Assembly: GCF_008704555.1 (NCBI RefSeq)
Contig: NZ_CP023702.1
Location: 4,998,001 to 5,062,000, forward strand
Direction of reading: 5' to 3'
Source: Streptomyces nitrosporeus
GTDB taxonomy: Bacteria; Actinomycetota; Actinomycetes; Streptomycetales; Streptomycetaceae
Length of the DNA stretch: 64,000 nucleotides
The position numbers and the translations under genes are program-made. Shown here piece after piece: positions 26,040 to 35,168 of this stretch. The stretch's first letter is position 1; each line of letters begins with the position of its first letter. Below the pieces are notes generated by a model. The model made no database searches. It was not told the DNA's origin and was given only the letters and a program-made list of their open reading frames with translations.

Positions 26040-26846
26040 TCAGGCGTTGATGGCGTGTTCGATGAACTGGCCGCAGGCGCGGAACCCCAGGCGGCGGTAC
26101 ACGGGTTCGCCGTCGGCAGACGCCTGCAGGACCGCGGTGTGGTGGTCTCGCTCGCGGGCAGCGTGAAGGGCCGCGAGCGTGATGGCTCCGCCGTAGCCGC
26201 GTCGGCGGTGGGCGGCCAGGGTGGAGATGTTGTAGATGCCGGCGACTCCCGCGTGGTGGAACACCTCGGCAGAGCAGACCGGACGGTTCTCCACGTAGCC
26301 GACCAGGTACCGGGCCGGACAGGTGGCGGCCAGCGCCTGGGAAGCGGCCCGGGCGAAGAAGTCACGGACGGTTTCAGCGGGTGGATTCCAGTTCGCGGCG
26401 AGGACCGTGGCGTAGTCGGCGAGCTGCTCGGGCGTGGTCACCGTTCGGATGTCCAGACCCGGGACAGAGGGAATCGGCAGGGTGGCGTCCAGCTCGGCCC
26501 ACATCGCCGTCTCACGCTCGGACACAGGCAGGCCGGCCGTGGCCAGGCGGGTGGTGAGGTCTGCCGGTGTCGAGGCAGGCCCCACCCACCAGGAGAAACC
26601 GCGGCCGGTGCCGGCCAGCGACCTGACGGTCCCGGAGATGCGGGCCGCGGCATCGTCGGCGGTGAAGCGGGCCGCGGCGACGATGTTGAACGTGTCGTCG
26701 TCCAGGCCGCTGTCCGCGACCAGGAGGTCACCGCTCTCCGCGACAGTCGCACCGGACATGTCCCTGTGCAGATGGCAGGCGTGTTCCGCCAGGTTCCGCT
26801 CCATCCTGTCCGTCAAGTCGGCTTCATTGGGAAAGTAATCATTCAT
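26040..26846 (-). CDS. GNAT-family N-acetyltransferase
   Basis: 268 residues. The C-terminal half is a GNAT domain: [20 protein letters not shown] is the acetyl-CoA loop (R/Q-x-x-G-x-G/A) and [14 protein letters not shown] the last motif. The N-terminal half ([16 protein letters not shown]) is a degenerate GNAT-like extension common in actinobacterial members. Substrate unknown. ATG 26846 is chosen; frames further upstream lack a good ribosome binding site. It lies just beyond the transposase relic, so it may have arrived or been disturbed with that element. Confidence 0.85.
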   Translation of the reverse strand: MNDYFPNEADLTDRMERNLAEHACHLHRDMSGATVAESGDLLVADSGLDDDTFNIVAAARFTADDAAARISGTVRSLAGTGRGFSWWVGPASTPADLTTRLATAGLPVSERETAMWAELDATLPIPSVPGLDIRTVTTPEQLADYATVLAANWNPPAETVRDFFARAASQALAATCPARYLVGYVENRPVCSAEVFHHAGVAGIYNISTLAAHRRRGYGGAITLAALHAARERDHHTAVLQASADGEPVYRRLGFRACGQFIEHAINA

Positions 26847-27086
26847 AGGGGTTGATCCCAGCACGACCGAGTGAAGACCGCATGCCATTTCAGGCGGTGC
26901 CACGCCGACGACCAGCACTTTCGCTACCCGCCCTGGCCCCGTCCGGTGGGGCCGGGGTGCCGCACGGCAGGCGTTCTGTGCCGGGCGTCGCGCGGATGGC
27001 TCTGCTCTTCCCCGCCACGCCGTCGCCGCCGGTAACCATGAACTTCGGCGGCTCCGGCGGTTCCTGACGGGTCGACGGCGATCGGG

Positions 27087-27473
27087 TCATTCCCCGCCCG
27101 AGGAGGCGGCGGCGGCAGCGGCTTCGGCCAGCTGGTCGAACGTGCGGTTCAGCACCGAGCGCCGCGCCTCCTTGAAGGCCGGTGACGGCTCCAGATCGTC
27201 GATGCTCCTGTCCCAGACGGCCATGAAGCGCCCCTTCCACCCGTCGATCACCTCGGCGCGCGGCAGGCGGCCGGCGTCGTGACCGGCCCGGGCGAGGACG
27301 TACAGCAGTTCCAGATGGCAGGGGACGGCTACCCCCCAGTACTCGTCGGCCTCGATGCCGGCCGGGTCGCCGTCCATGACCTCGGTGACCTCGGTGACGA
27401 GCCTGTCGATGACCGACGACAGGTGGTCCGCAGCCGTGTCACTGTCGAAGTTCCCGCTTCCCCACGTGCCCAT
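27087..27473 (-). CDS. DUF4259 protein
   Basis: 128 residues; begins MGTWGSGNFDSDTAADHL, the hallmark of DUF4259. GAGGGAGGG just upstream of the ATG fixes the start. The rest is helical (IDRLVTEVTEVMDGD; VDGW-like IDGWKGRFMAVWD). Function unknown; proteins of this family are often short, cytosolic and next to immunity or signalling genes. Its C-terminus is an Ala-rich tail. The upstream kinase gene ends 103 nt before it on the same strand. Confidence 0.85.
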   Translation of the reverse strand: MGTWGSGNFDSDTAADHLSSVIDRLVTEVTEVMDGDPAGIEADEYWGVAVPCHLELLYVLARAGHDAGRLPRAEVIDGWKGRFMAVWDRSIDDLEPSPAFKEARRSVLNRTFDQLAEAAAAAASSGGE

Positions 27474-27575
27474 GGGCCCTCCCTCGCGTGGTGGTGCCGT
27501 GCCGACGGGGTCCACTGAACCAGGAGGCACTGACACACCGGGCGCGCGCCGGGGGCCGGGGCACCGCGGCCGGGG

Positions 27576-29840
27576 TCAACGGCGGTAGACGCGTGCCTCC
27601 TGGAGTTCGGTCAGCCGCCGGATGACGGAGATGGTCAGCACCGCGCCCGGGATGCAGAGCAGGTGCAGGAAGACGGCCCAGCGGATGGCCGTGAGCATCT
27701 GGCCGAAGTCGATGTACTCCGGGTAGTGGACGGCCGACGCCAGCACGTCGGGGAGGAAGACGAGGACGGCGGCGGCGATGCTGAAGACGATGGTGGACAC
27801 CCACCACCAGGCGAGCCGGGTACGCCCCGGCCAGTACAGGCCCGTTCCCCAGCCCTGCTCGCCCGGCCTGCCCCGATAGCGGTCCTGGAGCGACGCGTAC
27901 CAGATGTCGAAGGTGATCCTCCCCGGGATGATCCAGCTCGCCACCGGGATGAACCAGCTGCCGATCGCCATGCCGGGGGAGTACCGGTGCTCGCCCGGGG
28001 CGAAGACCTCCGCGTTGCCGCGCACCCGCCAGAACCACACCAGCGTGGGAATGCCCACCGCGAGGCCGATGAGGGCTTCCGCGGTGACCAGCAGATCGGC
28101 GTCGCCCACCAGTTCCTCGGTGTCGGTCCACAGCGCGTAGTCCGCTTCCCGCCAGCCGGAGACGTCGCTGCCGAAACCGATGTGCATCGCGACGGCCACG
28201 CACTTGAAGGCGATGTAGAAGCCGTAGAGCCAGGTCAGGGCGGTGGCCAGACTCTCCGGGGAGCGCAGTTCGCTCTGCCGTGCGGCCCAGGGCGAGGGCG
28301 GCAGGGCCGGGTGGCTGCGGGAGGAGGTGGAAGGGGCGGGAGCGGAAGGGGAGGGAGTGGGGGAAGCGGGAGCGGAAGCGGCGGGGGCGGGGCTCTCCTC
28401 CCGCCGTACGTAGTGGGGGCGCCGGGCGGGGGCGGGCTCGGCGGGAGGGCGTGCGGCCGGTACGGGCCCGGCGGGCGGCGGAGCGGCGGCTGCCGGGGGC
28501 GCGGGGTGCGGAGCCTGCGGTGCGGCCGGGGGAGCGGGGTGCGGAGCCTGCGGTGCGGCCGGTGCGGGGCCGGGGGCGTGCGGGGGCCGCCGGGGTGAGG
28601 ACGGGGTGGCGGGCCCCGGAGGTGCGGTGATCGTCGGGACGTAGGACAGGCCGTCGGGCGGGGGTGGCGGCGAGGCCGGGACGGGCGAGGCGGCGGGGGT
28701 GGCGGGGGTGGTGGGGGCGGCAGGAGGAGCCGGGATGCCAGGGGTGGGGGAGGCGGAGGGGGCGGCCGGGGCGAGAGGGGCGGGAGCCGGGGCGGCGGGC
28801 CGCGCCGGGGGTGCGCCGGTGGGCTCACCGTCCGTCACGCGGTCCTCGTCACCCCCGCCGCCCTCGCCGTCCCCGTTCCGCCCGCTCCCGGCGCCCCGTA
28901 CCCGCCATTCGCCCTGGGTGACGGCACGGCCGGAGATACGGGCCACCTCGGCGAGTGCGCGCGCCGGCAGCCAGGGCTCGGGGTCCCGCGCCCCGGTGCC
29001 GCCGTCCAGCGCGGTGGCGTACTCCTCCAGGAGTCCGGCCAGCGCGGCGGCGTCCGGACGGCCGGCCTGGTCCTTGGCCAGGCACGCCGCGACCATGTCG
29101 CGCAGCCCGGCGGGGACCCGGTCCAGCATCGGGTCCTGCTGGACCACGGCGAACATCAGCGCGTGCTGGTTGGTGGTGTCCTCCACGGGGAAGGGCAGTT
29201 CACCGGTGGTCGCGAACACCAGGACACCGCCCAGCCCGAACACGTCACCGGCCGACGAGGGGGCACGGCCGAGCACCTGTTCCGGCGACATGTAGCCCGG
29301 CGAACCCACGGAGGCGCCGGTGCGGGTCAGCCCCCCGCCGGTCGAGGCGTCGACGAGCCGGGCCACACCGAAGTCGATCAGCCGGGGGCCTTCGACGGTG
29401 AGCATGATGTTCGACGGCTTGATGTCGCGGTGCACCAGTCCCGCCGCGTGGACCGCCTCCAGGGACCGGGCCAGCCCGAGGGCGAGCGCCCCCGCGCTGC
29501 GCGTGGGCAGCGGCCCCTGCGTGGCCACCAGCTGCTGGAGGGAGAGCCCCGGCACGAACTCGGTCGCCACCCAGGGCTGTTGCCCGTCGTCGCCCGGTTC
29601 CGACTCCACGACCCGGGCGACACCCTCGGCCCGGATCATGCCCGCGGTCTCGATCTCCCGTACGAAACGGGCGCGGAACCCCGGTTCATGGGCGTAACCC
29701 TGCCGGATGCACTTCAGGGCGACCCGCTCGCCCCTGCGGCCCTCCGCGAGGAACACCGTCCCCATGCCGCCCTCGCCCAGCCGTGCCAGCAGCCGGTACG
29801 GCCCTATCCGGAGCGGGTCCACCCGGTCCAGCGGCCACAT
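27576..29840 (-). CDS. Ser/Thr protein kinase with C-terminal DUF4328 membrane domain
   Basis: 754 residues. The Hanks-type kinase domain covers about residues 13-270: GEGGMG loop, Lys43 (VALKC), HRDIKPSN with catalytic Asp139, DFG at 156-158 and SPGYMSPEQ. A proline/alanine-rich linker of about 200 residues follows, including a duplicated AAPQAPHPAPP unit. The C-terminus is a DUF4328-type membrane domain with four predicted helices (LATALTWLYGFYIAFKCVAV; AIGSWFIPVASWIIPG; STIVFSIAAAVLVFLPD; AVFLHLLCIPGAVLTISVI). No PASTA or other extracellular sensor is seen, so the membrane part itself may sense. GGGGAGGA supports ATG 29840; a 39-codon upstream extension is rejected. Confidence 0.93.
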   Translation of the reverse strand: MWPLDRVDPLRIGPYRLLARLGEGGMGTVFLAEGRRGERVALKCIRQGYAHEPGFRARFVREIETAGMIRAEGVARVVESEPGDDGQQPWVATEFVPGLSLQQLVATQGPLPTRSAGALALGLARSLEAVHAAGLVHRDIKPSNIMLTVEGPRLIDFGVARLVDASTGGGLTRTGASVGSPGYMSPEQVLGRAPSSAGDVFGLGGVLVFATTGELPFPVEDTTNQHALMFAVVQQDPMLDRVPAGLRDMVAACLAKDQAGRPDAAALAGLLEEYATALDGGTGARDPEPWLPARALAEVARISGRAVTQGEWRVRGAGSGRNGDGEGGGGDEDRVTDGEPTGAPPARPAAPAPAPLAPAAPSASPTPGIPAPPAAPTTPATPAASPVPASPPPPPDGLSYVPTITAPPGPATPSSPRRPPHAPGPAPAAPQAPHPAPPAAPQAPHPAPPAAAAPPPAGPVPAARPPAEPAPARRPHYVRREESPAPAASAPASPTPSPSAPAPSTSSRSHPALPPSPWAARQSELRSPESLATALTWLYGFYIAFKCVAVAMHIGFGSDVSGWREADYALWTDTEELVGDADLLVTAEALIGLAVGIPTLVWFWRVRGNAEVFAPGEHRYSPGMAIGSWFIPVASWIIPGRITFDIWYASLQDRYRGRPGEQGWGTGLYWPGRTRLAWWWVSTIVFSIAAAVLVFLPDVLASAVHYPEYIDFGQMLTAIRWAVFLHLLCIPGAVLTISVIRRLTELQEARVYRR
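28501..28563. repeat. 33-bp tandem duplication inside the kinase linker
   Basis: Two almost identical 33-bp units (28501-28533, 28534-28566) encode the repeated APQAPHPAPPA segment. Being a multiple of three, the copy number can change without a frameshift. Confidence 0.75.
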
Positions 29841-30035
29841 AACGGTCCTCCCCCGTAGAGCCTCGCGGGCCCGCGCCGTCCGCGCCTGTGCCCCTGATCC
29901 AGGACGGGCACCCGGCCCGCGGTCCCGTCGCGGTCCCGGTGGCGCCCGCCCTCCCATGATCGCCGGACCAGCCTGCCCGACACCGTGGTGTCCGCGCCAG
30001 GGCCCCCGTCGTACGGACCCCGGCCGCGGGGCCGG

Positions 30036-30791
30036 TCACCCCTGGCCGGGCCGCGGCCCGGCGGTGTCGTCCGCGGCCGTCACGGGCTTCGCACGGAGGA
30101 TGTCACGGGCCTGTTCCGCGGCACGGGCGATGCTCTCGGAGACGAAGTCGAGGAAACGGGCGATGTTCTCCAGGCGTTCGGCGGCCGGGGTGCCGGAGTG
30201 GAGGATGCCGACACCCTGGCGTGCGACCGCGGCGACCTGGAGGGTGGTGCGGACGCTCGCCACCATCGACCGGTACCAGACGTCGTCGTCGACGACATAA
30301 CGCTCACGGCGGCGTTCGTCCTGTTCCCGGCGGACCATGCCCTGGCTTTCGAGGAACGCGACCGCCTTGGAGATGGACGCCGGGCTGACCTGGAGGCGCT
30401 GGGCGAGCTCGGACGCGGTGAGGCTGCCGGAGTCGGTCAGGGTCAGACAGGCCATCACCCGGGACATCATCTTCGGCACGCCCGATTCCATCATGACGGT
30501 GGTGAACAGCTCCTCGTACGCGCGCACCGCCTCGGCGTCGCGTCCGTAGGGCTGCGGGGACGCCCCCGTCCCCCGGGGGGCGGACTGCCTGCGGCGTTGC
30601 GCGCGGTGTTCGGTGGCGCGGTGGGCGAGGTCGGCGCGGTAGCCGGCGGGGCCGCCGTTGCGCATCACCTCGCGCGTGATCGTCGAGGTCGGGCGGTCCA
30701 GGCCTCTGGCGATCTCGGCGTAGGAGAGGTCGTCAGCCAGTCCCAGCGCGATCTGCCGGCGTTCCTGCTGGGTGAGCCTGCCTCCCGGCAT
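30036..30791 (-). CDS. MarR/GbsR-type regulator with extra N-terminal HTH
   Basis: 251 residues. The N-terminal part (LTQQERRQIALGLADDLSYA, EIARGLDRPTSTITREV) resembles an IS30/HTH_38 helix-turn-helix. The C-terminal part is a winged HTH of the MarR/GbsR type (LTDSGSLTASELAQRLQVSP, ASISKAVAFLESQGMVRRE). Two DNA-binding modules in one chain are unusual but recurrent in Streptomyces regulators beside drug-type ABC transporters. GGAGA 7 nt upstream supports ATG 30791. It is divergent from the DUF4097/ABC operon and is the likely repressor of it. Confidence 0.87.
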   Translation of the reverse strand: MPGGRLTQQERRQIALGLADDLSYAEIARGLDRPTSTITREVMRNGGPAGYRADLAHRATEHRAQRRRQSAPRGTGASPQPYGRDAEAVRAYEELFTTVMMESGVPKMMSRVMACLTLTDSGSLTASELAQRLQVSPASISKAVAFLESQGMVRREQDERRRERYVVDDDVWYRSMVASVRTTLQVAAVARQGVGILHSGTPAAERLENIARFLDFVSESIARAAEQARDILRAKPVTAADDTAGPRPGQG

Positions 30792-30886
30792 CGCGGTCTC
30801 CTTCACGCTCCAGGGCGGGCCCGGACCCCTGGCGGTCCGGGCCCCGGTGGCCCTGCGGGGTCGAGTATAGCGTTCAGTTCCAGCTC

Positions 30887-31010
30887 ATTGCAATGGACGG
30901 CATGGCTGACGTTGCGTTACTTTTAGGGTCATCGCAACGATTGGGCAACTCTGAGCTGCGATTATGAGAGTTTACTGCAATAAACGTGTTGCCTGATCTG
31001 GAAACGCAAC
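30887..31010. promoter_or_regulatory. Cluster of TTGC/GCAA dyads in the regulator-ABC operon intergenic region
   Basis: ATTGCAAT (30887-30894) is a perfect palindrome. CGTTGCGTT (30910-30918), ATCGCAACGAT (30931-30941), the dyad GTTTACTGCAATAAAC (30970-30985) and AACGCAACGT further right share the TTGC/GCAA core. The 124-nt stretch is AT-richer than its surroundings and lies between two divergent genes. It probably holds both promoters and the operators of the MarR-type regulator. Confidence 0.55.
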
Positions 31011-31054
31011 GTAGCTTTTCCTTCATCGGAAACAGCGAGTCCAAGGAGGGCGCG

Positions 31055-31726
31055 ATGCAGAAGTTCGACACCCCCGCCCCCGTCTCCACCGTCCTCGACA
31101 TCCCCGCCGGACGCGTCCGGTTCATCGCCGCCGACCGGGCCGACACCACGGTGGAGGTCCTGCCCGCGGACGCCTCGAAGAGCCGGGACGTGAAGGCGGC
31201 GGAGCGGACCGGGATCGCCTACGAGGGCGGGGTCCTGCGGATCACGGCCCCGGAGGCGAAGAACCAGTACTTCGGCTCCACCGGATCCGTCGAGGTGACC
31301 GTCCAGCTGCCCGCCGGCTCCCGGGTCGAGGCGAAGGCGGCCGCCGCCGAACTCCGGGGCGTCGGACGGCTCGGCGACGTCACCTTCGAAGCCGCGCAGG
31401 GCGACGTCAAGCTGGACGAGGCCGCGAGCGCCCATCTCACCGCCCAGGCCGGCGAGATCACGATCGGACGTCTGGGCGGCCCCGCCCGGATCAGCACCCG
31501 GAAGGGCGGCATCCGCATCGACGAGGCCATGGGCGGCACCCTCACGCTGGCCACCGAGATGGGCGACGTCTCGGTCTGCGCCGCCCGCGGGGTGTCCGCG
31601 TCCCTGGACGCCGGCACCGGCCACGGCCGTGTCCGCAACACCCTCAGGAACACCGGCGGCGCCGACGCCGGCCTGACCATCCACGCGACCACCGCCTACG
31701 GCGACATCACCGCCCGCAGCCTGTGA
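31055..31726 (+). CDS. DUF4097 (adhesin-like beta-helix) protein
   Basis: 223 residues from ATG 31055, behind AAGGAGGG. The sequence is a run of short beta strands with alternating hydrophobics (VEVTVQLPAGSRVEAKAAAA, LGDVTFEAAQGDVKLDEAAS, TLATEMGDVSVCAARG) typical of DUF4097/DUF4098 right-handed beta-helix folds. No signal peptide or membrane helix is seen. In actinobacteria it commonly precedes a daunorubicin-resistance-type ABC transporter, as here (26 nt gap). Role unknown, perhaps in sensing or scaffolding. Confidence 0.85.
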   Translation: MQKFDTPAPVSTVLDIPAGRVRFIAADRADTTVEVLPADASKSRDVKAAERTGIAYEGGVLRITAPEAKNQYFGSTGSVEVTVQLPAGSRVEAKAAAAELRGVGRLGDVTFEAAQGDVKLDEAASAHLTAQAGEITIGRLGGPARISTRKGGIRIDEAMGGTLTLATEMGDVSVCAARGVSASLDAGTGHGRVRNTLRNTGGADAGLTIHATTAYGDITARSL

Positions 31727-31752
31727 CCCGCCAAACCGGAAGGAGCTTTCCC

Positions 31753-32754
31753 ATGAACGACCTGGCCATCGCGGCGAACGGGCTGCGCAAGTCCTACGGG
31801 GACAAGACCGTCCTCGACGGTGTGGACCTCGCCGTCCCCACCGGCACGGTCTTCTCCCTGCTCGGCCCGAACGGCGCCGGCAAGACCACCGTCGTGAAGA
31901 TCCTCTCCACCCTCGTCACCGCCGACGCCGGTGCGATACGGATCGGCGGGCACGACCCGGCCGCCGACCCCCGGGCGGTGCGTGCCGCGATCGGCGTCAC
32001 GGGGCAGTTCTCCGCCGTCGACGGGCTGATCACCGGCGAGGAGAACATGCTGCTGATGGCGGACCTGCACCACCTGTCCCGGAGCGAGGGGCGGCGGGTG
32101 GCGGCCGGACTGCTGGAGCGGTTCGACCTGGTGGAGGCCGCGAAGAAGCCCGCTTCCACCTACTCCGGCGGTATGAAGCGCCGCCTGGACATCGCCATGA
32201 CACTGGTGGGCGACCCGCGGATCATCTTCCTCGACGAACCGACCACCGGCCTCGACCCCCGCTCCCGGCACAACATGTGGCAGATCATCCGCGAGCTGGT
32301 CACGGGCGGTGTCACCGTCTTCCTCACCACGCAGTACCTGGAGGAGGCCGACCAGCTCGCCGACCGCATCGCCGTACTCAACAACGGCAGGATCGTCGCC
32401 CAGGGCACCGCCGACGAGCTGAAGCGGCTCGTACCCGGCGGCCACATCCGGCTCCGCTTCACCGACCCGGCCGCCCACCGGTCCGCCGCCGCCGCGCTGC
32501 GCGAGGTCGTCCTCACCGAGCCCCGGCTCCCCTCGGACGGAGGCGACCCCGCGGAGGAGGCGCTGTCCCTGCGGATCCCCAGCGACGGCAGCCAGCGCGA
32601 ACTGCGCTCCGTCCTCGACCTGCTGGACTCCGCCGGCGTCGAGGCGGACGAACTGACCGTGCACACCCCCGACCTCGACGACGTCTTCTTCGCCCTCACC
32701 GACACCACCGACATCCCCGGCCAGGCCGGGCAGCCCAAGGAGACCGTCCGATGA
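31753..32754 (+). CDS. ABC transporter ATP-binding protein (DrrA-like)
   Basis: 333 residues. Walker A is GPNGAGKTT, the signature loop is YSGGMKRRLDIAM, Walker B with catalytic Glu is IIFLDEPTTGLD, and the switch is TTQYLEEADQLADRI. The C-terminal extension of about 90 residues is characteristic of DrrA-type drug exporters. It overlaps the permease gene by 4 bp (ATGA) and must work with it. Probable substrate: a hydrophobic drug or lipid; regulation by the divergent MarR-type gene. Confidence 0.95.
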   Translation: MNDLAIAANGLRKSYGDKTVLDGVDLAVPTGTVFSLLGPNGAGKTTVVKILSTLVTADAGAIRIGGHDPAADPRAVRAAIGVTGQFSAVDGLITGEENMLLMADLHHLSRSEGRRVAAGLLERFDLVEAAKKPASTYSGGMKRRLDIAMTLVGDPRIIFLDEPTTGLDPRSRHNMWQIIRELVTGGVTVFLTTQYLEEADQLADRIAVLNNGRIVAQGTADELKRLVPGGHIRLRFTDPAAHRSAAAALREVVLTEPRLPSDGGDPAEEALSLRIPSDGSQRELRSVLDLLDSAGVEADELTVHTPDLDDVFFALTDTTDIPGQAGQPKETVR

Positions 32755-33539
32755 GCTCCCTCTCCCTCGCCGTGCGAGACTCGTCCACGATGCTGCGCCG
32801 CAACCTGCTGCACGCCCGGCGCTACCCCTCCCTCACGCTGAACCTGCTGCTCACGCCGATCATGCTGCTGCTGCTCTTCGTCTACATCTTCGGCGACGTG
32901 ATGGGCTCGGGCATCGGCGGCGGCGGGGGCCGCTCCGACTACATCGCGTACATCGTCCCGGGCCTGCTCCTGATGACCATCGGCTCCACCGTGATCGGGA
33001 CCGCGGTATCCGTCTCCAACGACATGACCGAGGGCATCATCGCCCGCTTCCGCACCATGGCGATCCACCGCGGTTCGGTCCTCGTCGGGCACGTCGTCGG
33101 CAGCGTCCTGCAGTCGGTCCTGAGCGTGGTCCTGGTCGGCGCGGTCGCCGTGGCCATCGGCTTCCGGTCCACCGACGCCACCGTCCTGGAGTGGCTGGCC
33201 GCGTTCGGACTGCTCGTGCTCTTCGCCCTGGCGCTCACCTGGATCGCGGTCGGTATGGGCCTGGTCAGCCCCAACGCCGAGGCCGCCAGCAACAACGCGA
33301 CGCCTATGATCCTGCTGCCCCTGCTGTCCAGCGCCTTCATCCCGGTCGACACCATGCCCGGCTGGTTCCGGCCCATCGCCGAGTACCAGCCGTTCACCCC
33401 CGCCATCGAGACCCTCCGGGGGCTGCTGCTCGGCAGCGGGATCGGCCACAACGGATGGCTCGCCGTCGCCTGGTGCCTGGGTCTCGTCGTACTCGGCTAC
33501 TTCTGGTCCACCTCGAAGTTCAACGGCGACCCGAAGTAG
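32751..33539 (+). CDS. ABC transporter permease (DrrB/ABC-2 type)
   Basis: 262 residues with six hydrophobic helices and the ABC-2 layout: NLLLTPIMLLLLFVYIFGDV, IVPGLLLMTIGSTVIGTAV, then DMTEGIIARFRTMAIHRGSV (coupling helix region) and the conserved LLPLLSSAFIPVDTMPGW. It is translationally coupled to the ATPase gene. Together they form a homodimer or 2+2 complex that should export an amphipathic compound. Confidence 0.95.
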   Translation: MSSLSLAVRDSSTMLRRNLLHARRYPSLTLNLLLTPIMLLLLFVYIFGDVMGSGIGGGGGRSDYIAYIVPGLLLMTIGSTVIGTAVSVSNDMTEGIIARFRTMAIHRGSVLVGHVVGSVLQSVLSVVLVGAVAVAIGFRSTDATVLEWLAAFGLLVLFALALTWIAVGMGLVSPNAEAASNNATPMILLPLLSSAFIPVDTMPGWFRPIAEYQPFTPAIETLRGLLLGSGIGHNGWLAVAWCLGLVVLGYFWSTSKFNGDPK

Positions 33540-33725
33540 CGGCCGTGCCGACGCGGGGCCCCCGCCCGCATCCGCCCGCCGCTCCGTCCCGCACCGCCCC
33601 ACGGCGGCGTACCCCGGCCTCCACACGCCGGAGTGCGCCGCCGCTTCCGTGCGCGGGCCGCACGAGCGGGCCCGCCCGCCGCTCCCCGCCCGCTTCCCCC
33701 GGTCCGCTTCCCCGGCCGGTCTTCC

Positions 33726-35123
33726 TCAGCCGGCCCGTTCCGCCGCCGGTCCGGAGGCGGCGGAGGGCCCGGGGGCGGAGGGCCCGGCGGCGGAGGGCCG
33801 AGGCGCCGGTTCCGGTCCGGCCGGCCGGACCAGGCGGTGCTGGAAGAGGCAGGCGGCCGCCAGGCTCACGCCCAGGACCGGCCAGGCGAGCGGGCCCGCG
33901 CCGACGGCCGCGCCGACGACCACCGGGCCGAGGCTGCGCTGGGCCGACTGGGCCAGGCCGTGCACGCCGACGTAGGCGCCCTGGGCCTCACCGGGAGCGA
34001 GGGCGACCGAGAGTTCCCAGGAGGAGAGGGAGTGCAGGATCTCCGCCAGGGTGAAGGCGGTGGCCGCGAGAAGGAGGGCGCAGGTCGCGAACCAGGGGCC
34101 GCCGGCCGCCGAGACGGCGAGCGCCGCACCACCCGTCAGGAAGGCGGCGGCCAGCGGCAGGAGCAGACGGCGGGCGGCGGCGGAGGTCCCGGCGAAGCGG
34201 GAGAGCGGCACCTGGAGCGCGACGACCAGCACGCTGTTGAGGACGAGGAGCAGAGGGACCAGCCCCACCGGGGCGGTGGTCGCGTGGACGATCCAGAGCG
34301 GGAACCCGACCTGGAACACACTGTCGTCCAGGAACAGCCACACCTCCGTACCGGTGAACGCCAGATACCGGCGGTCGCGCCACGGGGACGGCCCCTTGCC
34401 GGCCCTCCGCGCCTTGCCCGCCCTCCCCGCCTTCCCGGTTCCCGGGCGCGCGGCACCCTCGGGGGAGGCGGCCCGGCGGGCCACCACGCGGCTGGGGGAG
34501 GGGGGTTCCGCGCACCGGAGGGTCAGGGCCGCGATCACCGCGTACGAGGCGACGTCGGCGAGCAGCAGGGCCTGGTAGGCGGCGGTGGTGCCGATCGCGA
34601 GCACTCCCGCGGCCCCGAGCCCGCCGACGGCCCAGCCGATGTTGACCGCCGTGCGCTGGACGGCCTGGTACCGGACGCGCTGCGGCCCCGCCACGCGGGC
34701 GGCGAACAGCTTCGTCAGCACGCTCGACGCGCGGTCGGGCAGAGCGCCGAGGGCCGAGAAGAGCATCAGCGCCAGGAACTCATGAGTGGTCAGCAGGGCC
34801 AGCAGGGCAGCCCCGCGCGCCAGTTGGGTCACGACCAGGAGACGGGTCACCGGGAAGCGGTCGGCCAGGCGCCCGGCGAGCGGCGGACCGACGAGTCCGA
34901 AGGCGCCCGCCGCCCCCACCAGGGTGCCGATCTGAGCCACCGACAGATGGGCGACCTGGATGAAGTAGAGCGTCGACACCCCTGCCCACAGGCCGGTGCC
35001 GATCTTGTCGACGACCGCGACCACCAGCATCAGCCGGCCGTCCCGGCCGCCCGGCACGACGAAGCGCCGTACGGGAGGGACGCGGCCGGGCACCCTCCCC
35101 GCGCGGCCGGACGTCCTGCGCAT
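33726..35123 (-). CDS. Major facilitator superfamily transporter
   Basis: 465 residues with about 12 membrane helices. MFS loop motif A appears as GRLADRFPVTRLLVV after the second helix. Ala/Lys/Gly-rich central loop (GKAGRAGKARRAGK) separates the halves. A basic N-terminus of about 25 residues precedes helix 1. It is divergent from a MocR-type regulator gene with only 45 nt between start codons, so the regulator probably controls it. Substrate unknown, likely efflux. AGGGGGAACG fixes ATG 35123. Confidence 0.9.
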   Translation of the reverse strand: MRRTSGRAGRVPGRVPPVRRFVVPGGRDGRLMLVVAVVDKIGTGLWAGVSTLYFIQVAHLSVAQIGTLVGAAGAFGLVGPPLAGRLADRFPVTRLLVVTQLARGAALLALLTTHEFLALMLFSALGALPDRASSVLTKLFAARVAGPQRVRYQAVQRTAVNIGWAVGGLGAAGVLAIGTTAAYQALLLADVASYAVIAALTLRCAEPPSPSRVVARRAASPEGAARPGTGKAGRAGKARRAGKGPSPWRDRRYLAFTGTEVWLFLDDSVFQVGFPLWIVHATTAPVGLVPLLLVLNSVLVVALQVPLSRFAGTSAAARRLLLPLAAAFLTGGAALAVSAAGGPWFATCALLLAATAFTLAEILHSLSSWELSVALAPGEAQGAYVGVHGLAQSAQRSLGPVVVGAAVGAGPLAWPVLGVSLAAACLFQHRLVRPAGPEPAPRPSAAGPSAPGPSAASGPAAERAG

Positions 35124-35143
35124 CGTTCCCCCTTGACAGTTCT

Positions 35144-35159
35144 TTTGTATCGGTACAAA
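35144..35159. promoter_or_regulatory. Operator between MFS and MocR genes
   Basis: TTTGTATCGGTACAAA: perfect 6-bp arms with 4-nt centre, in a 45-bp spacer between the two start codons. A TTGACA -35-like box (35133-35138) is adjacent. GntR/MocR proteins bind such GTA...TAC dyads, so one dimer could control both promoters. Confidence 0.65.
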
Positions 35160-35168
35160 CTTGAATCT

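Noticed and set aside
33602-33643. Hairpin-like sequence after the ABC-2 permease gene
   Set aside because: The arms have mismatches and bulges; too weak to call a terminator.
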